From: Bacillus sp. FJAT-49711
Lineage (GTDB): Bacteria; Bacillota; Bacilli; Bacillales; Bacillaceae_C
Length of the DNA stretch: 64,000 nucleotides
Assembly: GCF_018343715.1 (NCBI RefSeq)
Contig: NZ_JAGYPL010000001.1
Coordinates: forward strand, 124,001 to 188,000
Reading direction: 5' to 3'
In this document: piece by piece, positions 18,069 through 28,320 of the stretch
Numbering within the stretch: the first letter of the stretch is position 1
Layout: every line of letters starts with the position of its first letter
Made by a program: the position numbers and the translations under genes
The notes under the pieces: model-generated
The model's input: only the letters and a program-made list of their open reading frames with translations
Told to the model about the DNA's origin: nothing
The model's database searches: none

Positions 18069-19274
18069 ATGGATAAGAAAGTCGTTTTAGCCTATTCAGG
18101 AGGTTTGGACACATCTGTTGCGATAAAATGGTTTATTGATCAAGGCTATGAGGTTGTAGCTTGCTGCCTAGATGTAGGTGAAGGAAAAGACCTTGCATTT
18201 ATACAATCAAAAGCATTAGATATGGGAGCTTCAAAAAGTTATGTCATTGATGCAAAAGAAGAATTCGCTAATGATTATGCATTAATCGCACTACAAGCTC
18301 ACACAATGTATGAGGATAAATATCCACTTGTTTCAGCTTTATCAAGACCACTTATTTCAAAAAAATTAGTTGAAGTTGCTGAACAAGAAAATGCAGATGC
18401 GGTGGCACATGGATGTACTGGAAAAGGGAATGACCAAGTACGGTTTGAAGTATCGATTAAAGCATTAAATCCAGATCTTGAGGTGTTGGCACCTGTACGT
18501 GAATGGAGCTGGTCCCGTGAAGAAGAGATCGCTTATGCAAAGGAAAAAGGAATTCCAATTCCAATTGATTTAGATAGCCCATTTTCAGTTGACCAAAATT
18601 TATGGGGTAGAGCGAATGAATGTGGAATTTTAGAGGATCCTTGGGCTGCTCCACCTGAAAATGCCTATGAACTTACTGCTGCATTGGAAGATACACCTAA
18701 TACACCTGATGTGATTGAAATTGATTTTATTAAAGGAGTACCTGTTTCCATTGACGGAATAAATTATCCTTTAAGTGATCTTATTTTAAAATTAAACGCA
18801 CTTGCAGGAAAGCATGGAGTAGGAAGAATCGATCATGTTGAAAACAGATTGGTTGGGATAAAATCTCGTGAAGTATATGAATGTCCGGGAGCAATGACTC
18901 TTTTAAAAGCACATAAAGAGTTGGAAGATTTAACTTTAGTTAAGGAATTAGCTCATTTTAAGCCAGTGATATCAAAAAAATTGACTGAATTAATATATGA
19001 TGGGCTTTGGTTCTCACCTTTAAAGCCTGCTTTAACTGCATTTTTAGAAGAAACTCAACAGTATGTTAATGGAAAGGTTAGAGTTAAGCTCTTTAAAGGC
19101 CATGCTATTGTTGAAGGCAGAAAATCACCAAATTCTTTATATGATGAAAAACTTGCTACGTATACAGCGGAAGACGAATTCGATCAGTCTGCATCTGTTG
19201 GGTTTATTAAATTATGGGGTCTTCCAACAGAAGTACACAGCATGATACACAAAAAGGATGGGGTTAAAGCATGA
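18069..19274 (+). CDS. argG: Argininosuccinate synthase
   Basis: ArgG condenses citrulline and aspartate to argininosuccinate with ATP, the penultimate arginine step. The 401-residue protein has the N-type ATP pyrophosphatase P-loop [14 protein letters not shown], the citrulline/aspartate region [14 protein letters not shown] and [20 protein letters not shown] precedes the ATG. It overlaps argH by ATGA, the usual coupled pair. Confidence 0.97.
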   Translation: MDKKVVLAYSGGLDTSVAIKWFIDQGYEVVACCLDVGEGKDLAFIQSKALDMGASKSYVIDAKEEFANDYALIALQAHTMYEDKYPLVSALSRPLISKKLVEVAEQENADAVAHGCTGKGNDQVRFEVSIKALNPDLEVLAPVREWSWSREEEIAYAKEKGIPIPIDLDSPFSVDQNLWGRANECGILEDPWAAPPENAYELTAALEDTPNTPDVIEIDFIKGVPVSIDGINYPLSDLILKLNALAGKHGVGRIDHVENRLVGIKSREVYECPGAMTLLKAHKELEDLTLVKELAHFKPVISKKLTELIYDGLWFSPLKPALTAFLEETQQYVNGKVRVKLFKGHAIVEGRKSPNSLYDEKLATYTAEDEFDQSASVGFIKLWGLPTEVHSMIHKKDGVKA

Positions 19275-20644
19275 AAAAAGCATGGGGAGGGCGCTTTTCG
19301 AAATCATCCGAACAATGGATTGAAGAGTTCGGCGCCTCCATCTCCTTTGACCAGGAGCTAGTATTGGAAGATATTGAAGGCAGCATTGCTCATGTGAAGA
19401 TGCTTGGGAAATCAAATATTATCCCACTTGAAGAAAGTGAACAAATAGTCGCTGGCTTGCTAACCTTAAAACAAAAAGCTGAAGCCGGCGAATTAGAGTA
19501 CTCCGTTTCAGAAGAAGATATTCATTTAAATCTTGAAAAAATGCTAACGAATGAAATTGGTCCAGTTGGAGGAAAGCTTCATACTGGAAGAAGTAGAAAT
19601 GACCAAGTTGCAACGGATATGCATTTGTATTTAAAAAAACAAGTACATATTATTATGGACCATATTAAGGAATTGCAATCGGCTTTAATTGAACAAGCAG
19701 ATAAAAACATCGAAACAGTGTTTCCGGGCTATACTCATTTGCAGCGTGCGCAGCCTGTTTCATTTGCCCATCATATGCTTGCTTATTTTTGGATGCTTAA
19801 ACGCGACTATGACCGCTTCGAGGGTAGTTTGAAAAGAATCGATATATCTCCACTTGGAGCAAGCGCTCTTGCAGGAACAACTTTTCCGATTGATCGTTTT
19901 TATACTGCAGAACAATTAGGCTTTTCAAGTGTGTATGAAAATAGTATGGATGCCGTAAGTGATCGCGACTTTGTTGTGGAGTTTCTAAGCAATTCAGCTT
20001 TGACGATCACACACCTTTCTAGACTTGCAGAAGAAATTATTCTTTGGACGAGCAAGGAATTCGGCTTTATCGAGCTGGATGATGCTTATGCGACTGGGAG
20101 CAGTATCATGCCTCAAAAGAAAAATCCAGATATGGCAGAGTTGATTAGAGGGAAAAGTGGACGAGTTATTGGGAACCTTGTTGGTATGCTGACGGTGCTC
20201 AAAGGCTTGCCGCTTACTTATAATAAAGACATGCAAGAAGATAAAGAAGGCATGTTTGATACTGTCCATACAATGATTGGCTCGTTAAAAATATTCACTG
20301 GCATGATCCAAACGATGACAGTGAAAAATGAAGATATGGAAGCCGCAGTAAACCAAGACTTTTCCAATGCGACTGAACTAGCAGACTATTTAGCTGCAAA
20401 AGGAATTCCATTTCGCGAAGCACATGAAATCGTCGGAAAACTCGTTTTAACATGTATTCAGCAAAATTGTTATTTATTGGACCTGCCATTAGATCAGCTA
20501 CAAGATGCTTGTTCAGAAATCGACGAAGATGTGTTTGTCATTCTTTCACCAAGAGAAGCTGTTAAACGCAGAAACTCATACGGCGGAACAGGCTTCGATC
20601 AGGTTAAGGTCCAATTGGAAAAAGCGAAACAGTCTATAGTGTAA
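19271..20644 (+). CDS. argH: Argininosuccinate lyase
   Basis: ArgH splits argininosuccinate into arginine and fumarate. The 457 residues carry the fumarase/aspartase superfamily signature [12 protein letters not shown] and the conserved [12 protein letters not shown] and [13 protein letters not shown] segments. It follows argG with a 4-nt overlap, and a strong bidirectional terminator follows. Confidence 0.97.
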   Translation: MKKAWGGRFSKSSEQWIEEFGASISFDQELVLEDIEGSIAHVKMLGKSNIIPLEESEQIVAGLLTLKQKAEAGELEYSVSEEDIHLNLEKMLTNEIGPVGGKLHTGRSRNDQVATDMHLYLKKQVHIIMDHIKELQSALIEQADKNIETVFPGYTHLQRAQPVSFAHHMLAYFWMLKRDYDRFEGSLKRIDISPLGASALAGTTFPIDRFYTAEQLGFSSVYENSMDAVSDRDFVVEFLSNSALTITHLSRLAEEIILWTSKEFGFIELDDAYATGSSIMPQKKNPDMAELIRGKSGRVIGNLVGMLTVLKGLPLTYNKDMQEDKEGMFDTVHTMIGSLKIFTGMIQTMTVKNEDMEAAVNQDFSNATELADYLAAKGIPFREAHEIVGKLVLTCIQQNCYLLDLPLDQLQDACSEIDEDVFVILSPREAVKRRNSYGGTGFDQVKVQLEKAKQSIV

Positions 20645-20696
20645 AATGATGGTCGATATGCCGCAAGGTATGGCCACTGAATTATAGAACGTGACT

Positions 20697-20739
20697 AAAA
20701 AAGAGCATTCCCTAAACACAGGGAGATGCTCTTTTTTTT
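20697..20739. terminator. Bidirectional terminator between argH and usp
   Basis: AAAAAAGAGCAT...ATGCTCTTTTTT with an inner TCCCT/AGGGA stem. It serves argH on the + strand and the universal stress protein gene on the - strand. Confidence 0.9.
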
Positions 20740-21193
20740 ATTCAAGCTCGTCTTCCTCAGTCCTTACAATTAAAACATCGCAAGAAGCTGAACGCATAAT
20801 ATGTTCTGATACACTTCCGATTAATAATCGCTCAACTGCATTAAGCCCAGTTGCACCGCAAATAATTAAATCGGCATTTATTTTTTTAGCTGCTTGTTTC
20901 GGAATGACCGTTTTTGGCGATCCATATTCTACAAGAGTTTCAAAATTGGTAAACTGTGCTGCTGCTGCTTCTTTTTTGTATTCATCCAGCAATTCTGTAG
21001 CATACGTTTCGGCCCTTTCTGCCATCGTCCCGTTATAGGCATCAATGGTAGCAAAGGATCTTGTGTCAATTACGTGAATAAGAGTAAGCTTGGCATTATT
21101 GCGTTTTGCAATTTGCACGGCTTTTTTGAAGGCACATTCTGCTGATTTGGAACCGTCGACAGCGACTAAAATGTTGTGATATCCTAGTGTCAT
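20738..21193 (-). CDS. Universal stress protein, UspA family
   Basis: This 151-residue single-domain Usp has N-terminal ILVAVDGSKSAE and the ATP-binding loop GATGLN...GSVSEHIMR (113-132), so it is of the nucleotide-binding class. GGAGG lies upstream on the coding strand. It sits between argH and ald on the opposite strand. Its role in stress survival is inferred from the family. Confidence 0.92.
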   Translation of the reverse strand: MTLGYHNILVAVDGSKSAECAFKKAVQIAKRNNAKLTLIHVIDTRSFATIDAYNGTMAERAETYATELLDEYKKEAAAAQFTNFETLVEYGSPKTVIPKQAAKKINADLIICGATGLNAVERLLIGSVSEHIMRSASCDVLIVRTEEDELE

Positions 21194-21298
21194 TTTTACC
21201 AGCCTCCTATTACCTTTCCTTTATATTAGCATAATTAGGAAGGGATTTCTGTTTTGAAGTATCGAATAATATATAAAAAAGGAATAGGAGTTGTTTTG

Positions 21299-21448
21299 AT
21301 GAAGAAGAAGGATGTTCAATACGAATTTCAATATAATGAAGAAAATAACGATGAAACCATCAATCAAATAAAGGATGTATATGTTAGTGGGGCGATTGAA
21401 CAAAGCAAAATCAATAATGATAAAGCGCAAAATACAATAGAAGGATAA
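21299..21448 (+). CDS. Small hydrophilic protein of unknown function
   Basis: This 49-residue acidic, Asn/Gln-rich protein reads MKKKDVQYEFQYNE at the start. ATG 21299 follows AGGAG by 8 nt; an in-frame ATG at 21254 lacks that spacing. The segment INQIKDVYVSGAIEQS loosely recalls small Bacillus DUF4025-like proteins, but I do not recognise it firmly. It has no membrane segment or signal. A strong terminator just after the stop supports a real transcript. Confidence 0.6.
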   Translation: MKKKDVQYEFQYNEENNDETINQIKDVYVSGAIEQSKINNDKAQNTIEG

Positions 21449-21453
21449 TGATT

Positions 21454-21485
21454 GAGGCTTTTTGTTCGCAAAAAGCCTCTCCAAT
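21454..21485 (+). terminator. Terminator after the 49-residue gene
   Basis: GAGGCTTTTTG and CAAAAAGCCTC close a TTCG tetraloop and are followed by a T-rich tract. Confidence 0.88.
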
Positions 21486-21538
21486 TTTTCTTTTAAAGAA
21501 AGATATAAGTCATAATTTTGACTAAGAATTTTCCTTAT

Positions 21539-21640
21539 CCAGCGTCTATCGACTAGCGAACCTCTTTCTCTCTCTGATGAGTCATAATCGATTCGTCCTG
21601 TCTAGCTGTCAGTCTCCACAAGTCAAATACCGGCTTACAG
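21539..21640. repeat. Dispersed intergenic repeat, copy 2 (degenerate)
   Basis: It begins CCAGCGTCTATCGACTAG, like the other copies, then diverges; the right end is uncertain. The rest of the gap (21,640-21,834) holds no gene that I can see. Confidence 0.5.
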
Positions 21641-21834
21641 TAAAAGTCAAAATCGGTCTTTTTTTGCTTAGACTGACCTATCCCGTATGTTTTCTTTATC
21701 TTTATCGACATGAATTTGTACAACGGTAAGCAGACGCATAAGCTTTTTTTATATATTAAGAAAAAAATGCTGTCATGATTCTGCCGTAATGTTATGATGG
21801 AAAGTATAGAATCATCGAACAGGAGGACAGAGTG

Positions 21835-22950
21835 ATGAGAATTGGAATTCCAAAAGAGATTATTAATAACGAAAATCGAGTTGCGATGACCCCTGCGGGA
21901 GTTGTGACATTAACGACAGCTGGGCACAATGTATTTATTGAAACTGGTGCTGGTCTCGGTTCGGGATTCACGGACGAAGATTACATACAGTCAGGAGCCC
22001 AAATTGTTCATAAAGCTGAAGAAGCTTGGGCACAAGAAATGGTTATGAAGGTGAAGGAACCATTAGAAGAAGAATATCGATTTTTACGAGAAGACTTGAT
22101 ACTCTTCACATACTTACACTTAGCAAATGAGCAAAAACTAGTGGATGTTTTAATCGAAAATAAAGTAACAGGAATTGCGTATGAAACAGTACAGCTGCCA
22201 AATAGAACCTTGCCGCTGCTGACGCCGATGAGTGAGGTAGCAGGTCGAATGGCTGTACATATAGGTGCTCAATTTCTTCAGAAAAAAAATGGTGGTCAAG
22301 GAATTCTTCTTTCGGGAGTACCGGGCGTGCCAAGAGGGAAAGTGACAATAATCGGAGGCGGTGTAGCAGGTACAAATGCCGCAAAAATTGCTATTGGTAT
22401 CGGCGCAGATGTAACAATCATTGATTTAGTACCAGATCGCCTACGTCAGCTGGATGATTTATTTGGCCATGATGTTACAACTTTAATATCAAATCCTTTT
22501 AACATTGCTCAAGCCGTTAAGGATTCTGATTTAGTAATTGGGGCAGTATTGATTCCTGGTGCAAAAGCACCTAAGCTCGTTTCGGCTGATATGGTAAAAA
22601 CAATGAAACCAGGATCAGTCGTCATCGATATCGCCATCGATCAAGGCGGAATTTTCGAAACAAGCGATCGTATCACGACTCACGACGACCCAACATATGA
22701 AAAATACGGTGTTGTTCACTATGCAGTCGCTAATATGCCTGGAGCAGTTCCAAGGACTTCCACAATTGCGCTTACAAATGTGACAGTTCCATATGCACTT
22801 CAAATTGCTAATAAAGGTTATAAACAAGCATGTCTTGAAAACGAGTCGTTGCTTAAAGGTGTAAATACTTTCAAAGGCCATGTAACGTATAAAGCGGTGG
22901 CAGAAGCATTCCAGTATACTTATCAAGATGTTAAGGAACTATTGCAATGA
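21835..22950 (+). CDS. ald: Alanine dehydrogenase
   Basis: Ald catalyses reversible NAD-dependent deamination of L-alanine to pyruvate; in Bacillus it supports alanine use and sporulation. The 371 residues start MRIGIPKEI and carry the NAD-binding motif [13 protein letters not shown] and the signature [14 protein letters not shown] 21835 follows AGGAGG by 8 nt; an in-frame GTG precedes it directly. A 17-bp hairpin follows. Confidence 0.96.
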   Translation: MRIGIPKEIINNENRVAMTPAGVVTLTTAGHNVFIETGAGLGSGFTDEDYIQSGAQIVHKAEEAWAQEMVMKVKEPLEEEYRFLREDLILFTYLHLANEQKLVDVLIENKVTGIAYETVQLPNRTLPLLTPMSEVAGRMAVHIGAQFLQKKNGGQGILLSGVPGVPRGKVTIIGGGVAGTNAAKIAIGIGADVTIIDLVPDRLRQLDDLFGHDVTTLISNPFNIAQAVKDSDLVIGAVLIPGAKAPKLVSADMVKTMKPGSVVIDIAIDQGGIFETSDRITTHDDPTYEKYGVVHYAVANMPGAVPRTSTIALTNVTVPYALQIANKGYKQACLENESLLKGVNTFKGHVTYKAVAEAFQYTYQDVKELLQ

Positions 22951-22952
22951 AA

Positions 22953-22991
22953 AAAAGGAGTATTAAATCAAGGCGATTTAATACTCCTTTT
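22953..22991. terminator. Bidirectional terminator, ald and M24 peptidase
   Basis: A 17-bp perfect inverted repeat (22953-22969, 22975-22991) with AAAA/TTTT ends sits between two convergent genes. Confidence 0.9.
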
Positions 22992-22995
22992 ATAC

Positions 22996-24087
22996 TTATA
23001 ATACAAGTGATTTCGGAAACTTAGTCAAAACTTCGACGCCCTCATCTGTTACTAACACATCATCTTCAATCCTTACCCCAGCTACTTCCGGTACATAAAT
23101 TCCTGGTTCAATCGTAAAAACCATCCCTGATTTAAGCTCCAGTTCATTCGTCGCTGTCATAGATGGATACTCGTGAACACTAATTCCAAGTCCATGCCCT
23201 AGTCGATGAGGGAAGTAATCTCCATATCCAGCCTGATGAATGATTTCGCGTGCAATAAAATCAAGATCTTTTGCAAGCATTCCGGGACGTGTAGCTTCGA
23301 CAGCTGCTTCTTCAGCTTCTAGGACTGTTTTATATATCTTTTCTTGCTCATTATTTATATCCCCGTAGGCAACCGTTCGCGTGATATCAGAGCAATATCC
23401 TTCATAAATGACCCCAAGATCGAACAAAACGAAATCTCCTTTTTGTATTTTTGTATCTCCCGGTGTTCCATGAGGAGAAGCTGCGTTTGCTCCTGTAAGT
23501 ACCATCGTTTCAAACGACATACCGGAAACCCCTTTTTTCTTCACTTCGTATTCAATGGCTGCAATGATATCAAGTTCGGACTTACCTTCCATAATTTCAT
23601 GCACTCCTACTTGAACAGCAAAATCAGCCAGTTCACACGCTTTTCGAAGTAAGGCAATCTCTTTTTGATCCTTTATCATTCTTAGTTCATTAAGTATGGC
23701 TTCCGCACCTTTAAAAGTGGCACCTGGAAAGTGAGATAATAGTTCTTCATATCTCTCAACATTTAAATGCTCCTTTTCCACTGCCCATTTTTGAATTTTA
23801 TTGTTTCGAGCTTTAACTCGTTCTTCAACAAAATCCCACGGTCTCTCCGTATCACTGTATCCGACGATTTCATAATTCCAGCCTGACTGTTGAGCGTCAT
23901 TGACTTCCATTTTTGGACAAATTAAAAAGGGTTCTTGTTCTGGGAATACAACAAGACCTAGCAAGCGTTCATGGGGATTACTTTGAAAGCCTGACAAATA
24001 AAAAATATTATCGGGCAGTGTAATGAATGCAGCGTCAATTTGTTGTTCCTTAAGCCATTTTGTGAGTTTCGTTAGCCTTTCATTCAA
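22996..24087 (-). CDS. Xaa-Pro peptidase, M24B family
   Basis: This 363-residue protein has an N-terminal creatinase-like domain (about 1-125) and a pita-bread metallopeptidase domain. Metal ligands are visible in FDLGVIYEGYCSDITRT, LGHGLGISVHE, FTIEPGIYVP and GVRIEDD. It probably cleaves Xaa-Pro dipeptides or N-terminal residues. B. subtilis has PapA and PapB of this type; I cannot say which is the orthologue. Confidence 0.9.
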   Translation of the reverse strand: MNERLTKLTKWLKEQQIDAAFITLPDNIFYLSGFQSNPHERLLGLVVFPEQEPFLICPKMEVNDAQQSGWNYEIVGYSDTERPWDFVEERVKARNNKIQKWAVEKEHLNVERYEELLSHFPGATFKGAEAILNELRMIKDQKEIALLRKACELADFAVQVGVHEIMEGKSELDIIAAIEYEVKKKGVSGMSFETMVLTGANAASPHGTPGDTKIQKGDFVLFDLGVIYEGYCSDITRTVAYGDINNEQEKIYKTVLEAEEAAVEATRPGMLAKDLDFIAREIIHQAGYGDYFPHRLGHGLGISVHEYPSMTATNELELKSGMVFTIEPGIYVPEVAGVRIEDDVLVTDEGVEVLTKFPKSLVL

Positions 24088-24116
24088 AAGAATTCACTCC
24101 TTAACATTATTCAATA

Positions 24117-24216
24117 TCCAGCTCCAGCGCTTATATAGCAAACTCTTGTCCGTTTTTATACGATAATTCAAAGACTCCAAAGTTTGTACATTAATGTTCA
24201 AAGCGCATACGCTTTT
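24117..24216. repeat. Dispersed intergenic repeat, copy 3
   Basis: It begins TCCAGCTCCAGCGCTTATA and ends AAAGCGCATACGCTTTT. AAACTC...AAAGTTTGTAC in the middle echoes copy 1. It lies upstream of ytkL. Confidence 0.65.
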
Positions 24217-24324
24217 CTTGTTAAAAGAGTATCAGTTTTTTTAGATTAAGAAAAGCAATAGAAGGGAAATGACTAAAATGACTCGAAGAGTATAAGGAAG
24301 AATTTATGAAGGAGTGTTTTTACT

Positions 24325-25008
24325 ATGAAAGTTTCTTATCATGGTCATTCAGTTGTAAAAATTCAAACAGAAGGTAAAACCATTTTGTTCGATCCTTTTA
24401 TAACGGGAAATGCATTAACTGATTTAGATGCGAAAACAGAAAAAGCAGATGTCATCATTTTAACTCATGGACATGGGGATCATGTAGGCGATACTGAAGC
24501 AATTGCAAAACGAGGCGATTCTCTTGTCATTGCTCCAAATGAGCTGGCAGTTTATTTGGGCTGGAAAGGATTAAATACTCATGGAATGAATATTGGGGGG
24601 GCTTATGAATTTAATTTTGGAACGGTAAAGTATACACAAGCTTTCCATAGTTCTGCAGTAGTAACCGAGGATCAACAAATTATTTATATGGGGATGCCTG
24701 CGGGAGTTCTCTTTACTGCTGAAGGGAAAACAATCTACCATGCAGGGGACACAGCCTTGTTTTCAGATATGAAATTGATTGGGGAAAGGCATTCAATAGA
24801 TCTCGCATTTTTGCCTATTGGTGATAATTTTACGATGGGTCCTGAAGATGCTGCTGTAGCGGCTAAGCTTATAAATGCTAAACTAGCAGTGCCGGTCCAT
24901 TACAATACATTCCCGCCTATTAGGCAAAATCCCCATAACTTTATTGGGCTATTAGAAGACTCTATAAAAGGAAAAGTCTTTGAAGTGGGAGAAACATTGG
25001 AACTATAA
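24325..25008 (+). CDS. ytkL: UPF0173 metal-dependent hydrolase YtkL
   Basis: This 227-residue metallo-beta-lactamase-fold protein has the HxHxDH motif THGHGDH (H48, H50, D52, H53) and the later [12 protein letters not shown] and VPVHYNTFP motifs. The start MKVSYHGHS is typical of UPF0173. The substrate is unknown. AAGGAGTG precedes the ATG. Confidence 0.92.
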   Translation: MKVSYHGHSVVKIQTEGKTILFDPFITGNALTDLDAKTEKADVIILTHGHGDHVGDTEAIAKRGDSLVIAPNELAVYLGWKGLNTHGMNIGGAYEFNFGTVKYTQAFHSSAVVTEDQQIIYMGMPAGVLFTAEGKTIYHAGDTALFSDMKLIGERHSIDLAFLPIGDNFTMGPEDAAVAAKLINAKLAVPVHYNTFPPIRQNPHNFIGLLEDSIKGKVFEVGETLEL

Positions 25009-25033
25009 ATCACAAAGTTGGTTTTTTACTATT

Positions 25034-25072
25034 GCCTCCTTGCATACAATAACAAAAAGTATACAAGGAGGC
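25034..25072 (+). promoter_or_regulatory. Hairpin covering the ribosome binding site of the 80-residue gene
   Basis: GCCTCCTTGCATAC (25034-25047) pairs with GTATACAAGGAGGC (25059-25072), one G-T pair. The 3' arm contains the whole Shine-Dalgarno AAGGAGG (25065-25071) of the gene starting at 25079. No T-run follows, so translational control is a better reading than termination. Confidence 0.65.
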
Positions 25073-25078
25073 TCTTCC

Positions 25079-25321
25079 ATGAAAAATCGATATTTGCTTT
25101 GTTTACTGCTTTGCGGGGTATTATTGTATTTTGCAGTGCCGCGTTTATCTGTCAGTGGAATAGGATTAGAAGGAGCTTTTGCCATTTCGTGGTTCGTGTT
25201 TGCTTTTATCGTTATAGCAGGAAATTTATCGGCTCTCCTATTTTTACCAAAAAAACAGGCTTCACTTGGAGAAAAACAAGTTTCACTATTTGAAATTAAG
25301 CGTTTGCGCGGACGATCATAG
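25079..25321 (+). CDS. Small membrane protein of unknown function
   Basis: The 80-residue protein has two hydrophobic segments (about 4-20 and 29-54) and a basic tail ending LRGRS. ATG 25079 was chosen for AAGGAGG 8 nt upstream; longer upstream frames overlap ytkL. That ribosome binding site is buried in a 14-bp hairpin. I do not recognise a family. Confidence 0.7.
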   Translation: MKNRYLLCLLLCGVLLYFAVPRLSVSGIGLEGAFAISWFVFAFIVIAGNLSALLFLPKKQASLGEKQVSLFEIKRLRGRS

Positions 25322-25397
25322 CCTGTAAAATTGCTGATGGTGCCTTTTCTCGCTATAATAAAGATACATTGATTGGTAGTAGAAAAGGGTGAAAAGC

Positions 25398-26708
25398 TTG
25401 TCGACGAAGCATGAACAAATTATTCGCCATATTGATAGTCTTCCAATAGGCGAAAAAATTTCGGTAAGGCAAATTGCTAAAGTGCTGAAGGTTAGTGAAG
25501 GAACAGCATATAGAGCAATAAAAGATGCTGAAAACAAAGGATATGTTAGTACGATCGAACGTGTTGGGACAATTCGCATAGAGCGGAAGAAAAAAGAAAA
25601 TATTGAGAAGCTGACATTTGCGGAAATTGTCAATATTATCGATGGTCAAGTGCTCGGCGGAAAAGCAGGTCTTCATAAGACACTTACAAAGTTTGTCATT
25701 GGTGCCATGAAAATAGACGCGATGATGAGATATACAGGCGCCGGAAATTTATTGATTGTTGGGAATCGAACGGAAGTACATGAGCATGCATTAAGAGCTG
25801 GTGCAGCAGTTTTAATAACGGGTGGCTTTGATACGAGTGATTCTGTTAAAAGACTTGCCGATGAGTTGGAGCTCCCTATTCTATCTACAAGCTATGATAC
25901 GTTCACAGTAGCTACTATGATTAATAGAGCCATATACGACCAACTAATTAAAAAAGAAATAATTTTAGTCGAAGATATTTTAACGACGCCAGATAAGGCA
26001 GCATCCATGACGGTTAAGGATTCTGTAGGTGATTGGTATAATAAGAAGAAAGAAACGAACCATAGCCGCTTTCCAGTTATTGATGCTAATCAGAAAGTGC
26101 TCGGGATCGTGACAGGAAAAGATGTTATTGGACAAGATGAATCATTGTCCATCGATCGAGTAATGACAAAAAATCCATTAACCGTAGGAATGAAAACAAG
26201 TGTTGCCTCAGTTGCCCATATGATGATATGGGAAGGAATTGAAGTACTGCCTGTCGTCAATGAACAACAGAGGTTTGAAGGAATCATCAGCAGGCAAGAT
26301 GTATTAAAAGCCTTGCAAATGATTCAGCGTCAGCCTCATGTAGGGGAGACAATTGACGATACAGTTTCAAAGCAACTTTCATCCTGGGAAAACACAGGGG
26401 ATACTTCATTTTTGTTCGAGGTCGCGCCGCAAATGACAAATCAGCTTGGAACAATTTCATATGGTGTGTTTACGACCATTGTAGTTGAGGCGGCGAACCG
26501 TATTTTTAGGCAACAGAAAAAAGGAGAATTAGCAGTAGAAAACATGACTATCTATTTTCTCAAACCAGCCCAAATGGAAAGTGTTCTTGTCGTTCAGCCT
26601 AAAATCCTTGAAGCTGGCAGGAAATTTGGAAAAGTGGATGTAGAAGTACTTAATGGTACAGAGTTAATAGGCAAAGCACTTTTGATGTGTAAGTTAATAG
26701 ATAAATAA
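25398..26708 (+). CDS. ytoI: YtoI: HTH, DRTGG, CBS pair and hotdog domains
   Basis: This 436-residue multidomain protein has an N-terminal winged helix (about 1-60, KVSEGTAYRAIKDAENKG), a DRTGG domain (about 85-180), two CBS domains (about 190-310) and a C-terminal thioesterase-like hotdog domain. TTG 25398 is the chosen start: AAGGGTGA lies 7 nt upstream and the protein then begins LSTKHEQI like its homologues; an in-frame GTG at 25389 overlaps the ribosome binding site. The CBS domains suggest adenine-nucleotide sensing. The regulated process is unknown. Confidence 0.9.
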   Translation: MSTKHEQIIRHIDSLPIGEKISVRQIAKVLKVSEGTAYRAIKDAENKGYVSTIERVGTIRIERKKKENIEKLTFAEIVNIIDGQVLGGKAGLHKTLTKFVIGAMKIDAMMRYTGAGNLLIVGNRTEVHEHALRAGAAVLITGGFDTSDSVKRLADELELPILSTSYDTFTVATMINRAIYDQLIKKEIILVEDILTTPDKAASMTVKDSVGDWYNKKKETNHSRFPVIDANQKVLGIVTGKDVIGQDESLSIDRVMTKNPLTVGMKTSVASVAHMMIWEGIEVLPVVNEQQRFEGIISRQDVLKALQMIQRQPHVGETIDDTVSKQLSSWENTGDTSFLFEVAPQMTNQLGTISYGVFTTIVVEAANRIFRQQKKGELAVENMTIYFLKPAQMESVLVVQPKILEAGRKFGKVDVEVLNGTELIGKALLMCKLIDK

Positions 26709-26712
26709 AACG

Positions 26713-26888
26713 AAAAGCGGAAGCGCCTTGCTCATCGACGTACAAACTTCAGGTCCTAAGACTTGCGATAAAGGAAACACGACGAGGAACGAGTTAGTGA
26801 AATTGGCACTTCAAATTTCACCTGATGTTGACTACGCAAGCGAAAAGGGCAAGAAGTTAGCTAGTCGATAGGCGCTGGAGCTAGACAT
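26713..26888. repeat. Dispersed intergenic repeat, copy 4 (long form)
   Basis: This 176-bp element starts AAAAGCGGAAGCGCCTTGCT, CATCGACGTAC, and ends AGTCGATAGGCGCTGGAGCT. Its right end is the reverse complement of the left end of copies 1 and 5. It lies directly after ytoI. Confidence 0.75.
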
Positions 26889-26890
26889 AA

Positions 26891-26920
26891 AAAGGCTATT
26901 TCCAAAATGAAATAGCCTTT
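26891..26920. terminator. Bidirectional terminator, ytpI and ytoI
   Basis: AAAGGCTATTTC (26891-26902) and GAAATAGCCTTT (26909-26920) form a perfect 12-bp stem at the end of convergent genes. Confidence 0.8.
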
Positions 26921-26928
26921 CCACCATT

Positions 26929-27231
26929 TTATTTCGACATCTCTTCCGCTTCTCTAATAGCATAGGGAACATGATGGCGGTATGCCTTAAATCCAACCCA
27001 TGCGCTAAACCCACCAAGCAAAATAAAAACTGCAGCGATCACATACGTTGTGGTTGTATCATAAAGAAAAAGCTGATTTATACCAAATAATGCAACGAAA
27101 AGTCCAAGTGCTACACTGGATTTTCCATTTAGCATTTTTTTCTCCATCGGCCTTTTACTGCGTACATATTTTATTTTGTAAAATACATAAAAAGAAAACG
27201 ATAATATGATAAAGAAAACTAAAAAAGGCAT
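26929..27231 (-). CDS. ytpI: YtpI-family membrane protein
   Basis: This 100-residue protein has three predicted membrane helices and a charged loop (YVRSKRPMEKKM). The start is set at MPFLVFFI: GGAGG lies 11 nt upstream, whereas an in-frame ATG 18 bases further up has no ribosome binding site. Position next to ytoI and nrnA supports the YtpI assignment. Function unknown. Confidence 0.85.
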   Translation of the reverse strand: MPFLVFFIILSFSFYVFYKIKYVRSKRPMEKKMLNGKSSVALGLFVALFGINQLFLYDTTTTYVIAAVFILLGGFSAWVGFKAYRHHVPYAIREAEEMSK

Positions 27232-27358
27232 TGAAAGAATGGCCTCCATTTCGTCTAAGCGTTATTATTCTTTTATTGTAACGATAAAAAGGCTAAAATT
27301 CTACTTAAGAGAAATGAACATTGAATGACAAAATGTCCAAATAGAAAAGGGGCACATT

Positions 27359-28294
27359 ATGAAACAGAAAATATTAGAGGCTATTAAACAATATGAGACG
27401 ATCATTATACACCGTCATGTAAGGCCAGATCCTGATGCATATGGTTCACAAGGTGGGCTTGCAGAAATATTAAAAGCTTCATTCCCTGAAAAAAAGATCT
27501 ATGTTACAGGTAAAAGGGATACTACGCTAGATTATTTATTTGTCCCAGATACGATTACTGACCAACATTATAATGGTGCACTAGTTATTGTTTGCGATAC
27601 TGCAAATCAAGAACGAATCTGCGACGAGCGCTATACACTCGGAGATATGTTAATTAAAATCGACCATCATCCAAATGAAGATCGATACGGGGATATGCTA
27701 TGGGTTGATACTAATGCATCCTCTACGAGCGAGATGATATATGAATTTTATCTTTTTGGGAAAAGTGAAGGATTAAAAATGACGGATGAAGCAGCAAGAC
27801 TCATTTTTTCTGGAATCGTTGGGGATACTGGACGATTTATATATTCGAGCACTACGAAAAAGACGTTTGACTATGCAGGGGATCTTATCGGCTTTCAGTT
27901 TGATCGGACTAAATTATTCAACGATATGTATGAGCTAGAGCCAAAGTTAATCAAACTGCAAGGTTATGTATATGAAAATTTTAAAATGAATGAAGATGGG
28001 GCTGCAACAATTGAATTAACAAAAGATACGCTTCTTTCATTTGATGTGTCAGCTTCGGAAGCTTCCATACTCGTAAGCTCACTAGGCAGCATAAAAGGAA
28101 TTAAGGCATGGTGCTTTTTCATAGAGGAAGAAAAAGAAATCCGGGTGAGGCTGAGGTCGAAGGGACCAATTATCAATAAGATAGCGATGCAATACAATGG
28201 CGGTGGGCACCCGCTTGCTGCTGGAGCTTCCGTAGCTTCTTGGGATGAAGTGGAAAAGGTAAAGTTTGCGATTGAAGAAATTTGTAAAAAGTAA
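27359..28294 (+). CDS. nrnA: NrnA, oligoribonuclease and pAp phosphatase
   Basis: This DHH-DHHA1 phosphoesterase degrades nano-RNA and 3'-phosphoadenosine 5'-phosphate. The 311 residues contain RPDPDAYGSQGG (motif II), CDTANQER, the DHH motif in KIDHHPNED and the C-terminal DHHA1 motif YNGGGHPLAAGAS. Length and motifs match B. subtilis YtqI/NrnA. Confidence 0.95.
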   Translation: MKQKILEAIKQYETIIIHRHVRPDPDAYGSQGGLAEILKASFPEKKIYVTGKRDTTLDYLFVPDTITDQHYNGALVIVCDTANQERICDERYTLGDMLIKIDHHPNEDRYGDMLWVDTNASSTSEMIYEFYLFGKSEGLKMTDEAARLIFSGIVGDTGRFIYSSTTKKTFDYAGDLIGFQFDRTKLFNDMYELEPKLIKLQGYVYENFKMNEDGAATIELTKDTLLSFDVSASEASILVSSLGSIKGIKAWCFFIEEEKEIRVRLRSKGPIINKIAMQYNGGGHPLAAGASVASWDEVEKVKFAIEEICKK

Positions 28295-28298
28295 AAAG

Positions 28299-28320
28299 GG
28301 GCCGGAATATTATCCGGCCA
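28299..28320 (-). terminator. Terminator of ytrHI (minus strand)
   Basis: GGCCGGA (28300-28306) pairs with TCCGGCC (28313-28319). On the minus strand the stem is followed by CCTTTTTAC. It overlaps the ytrI stop and may also serve nrnA. Confidence 0.65.
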
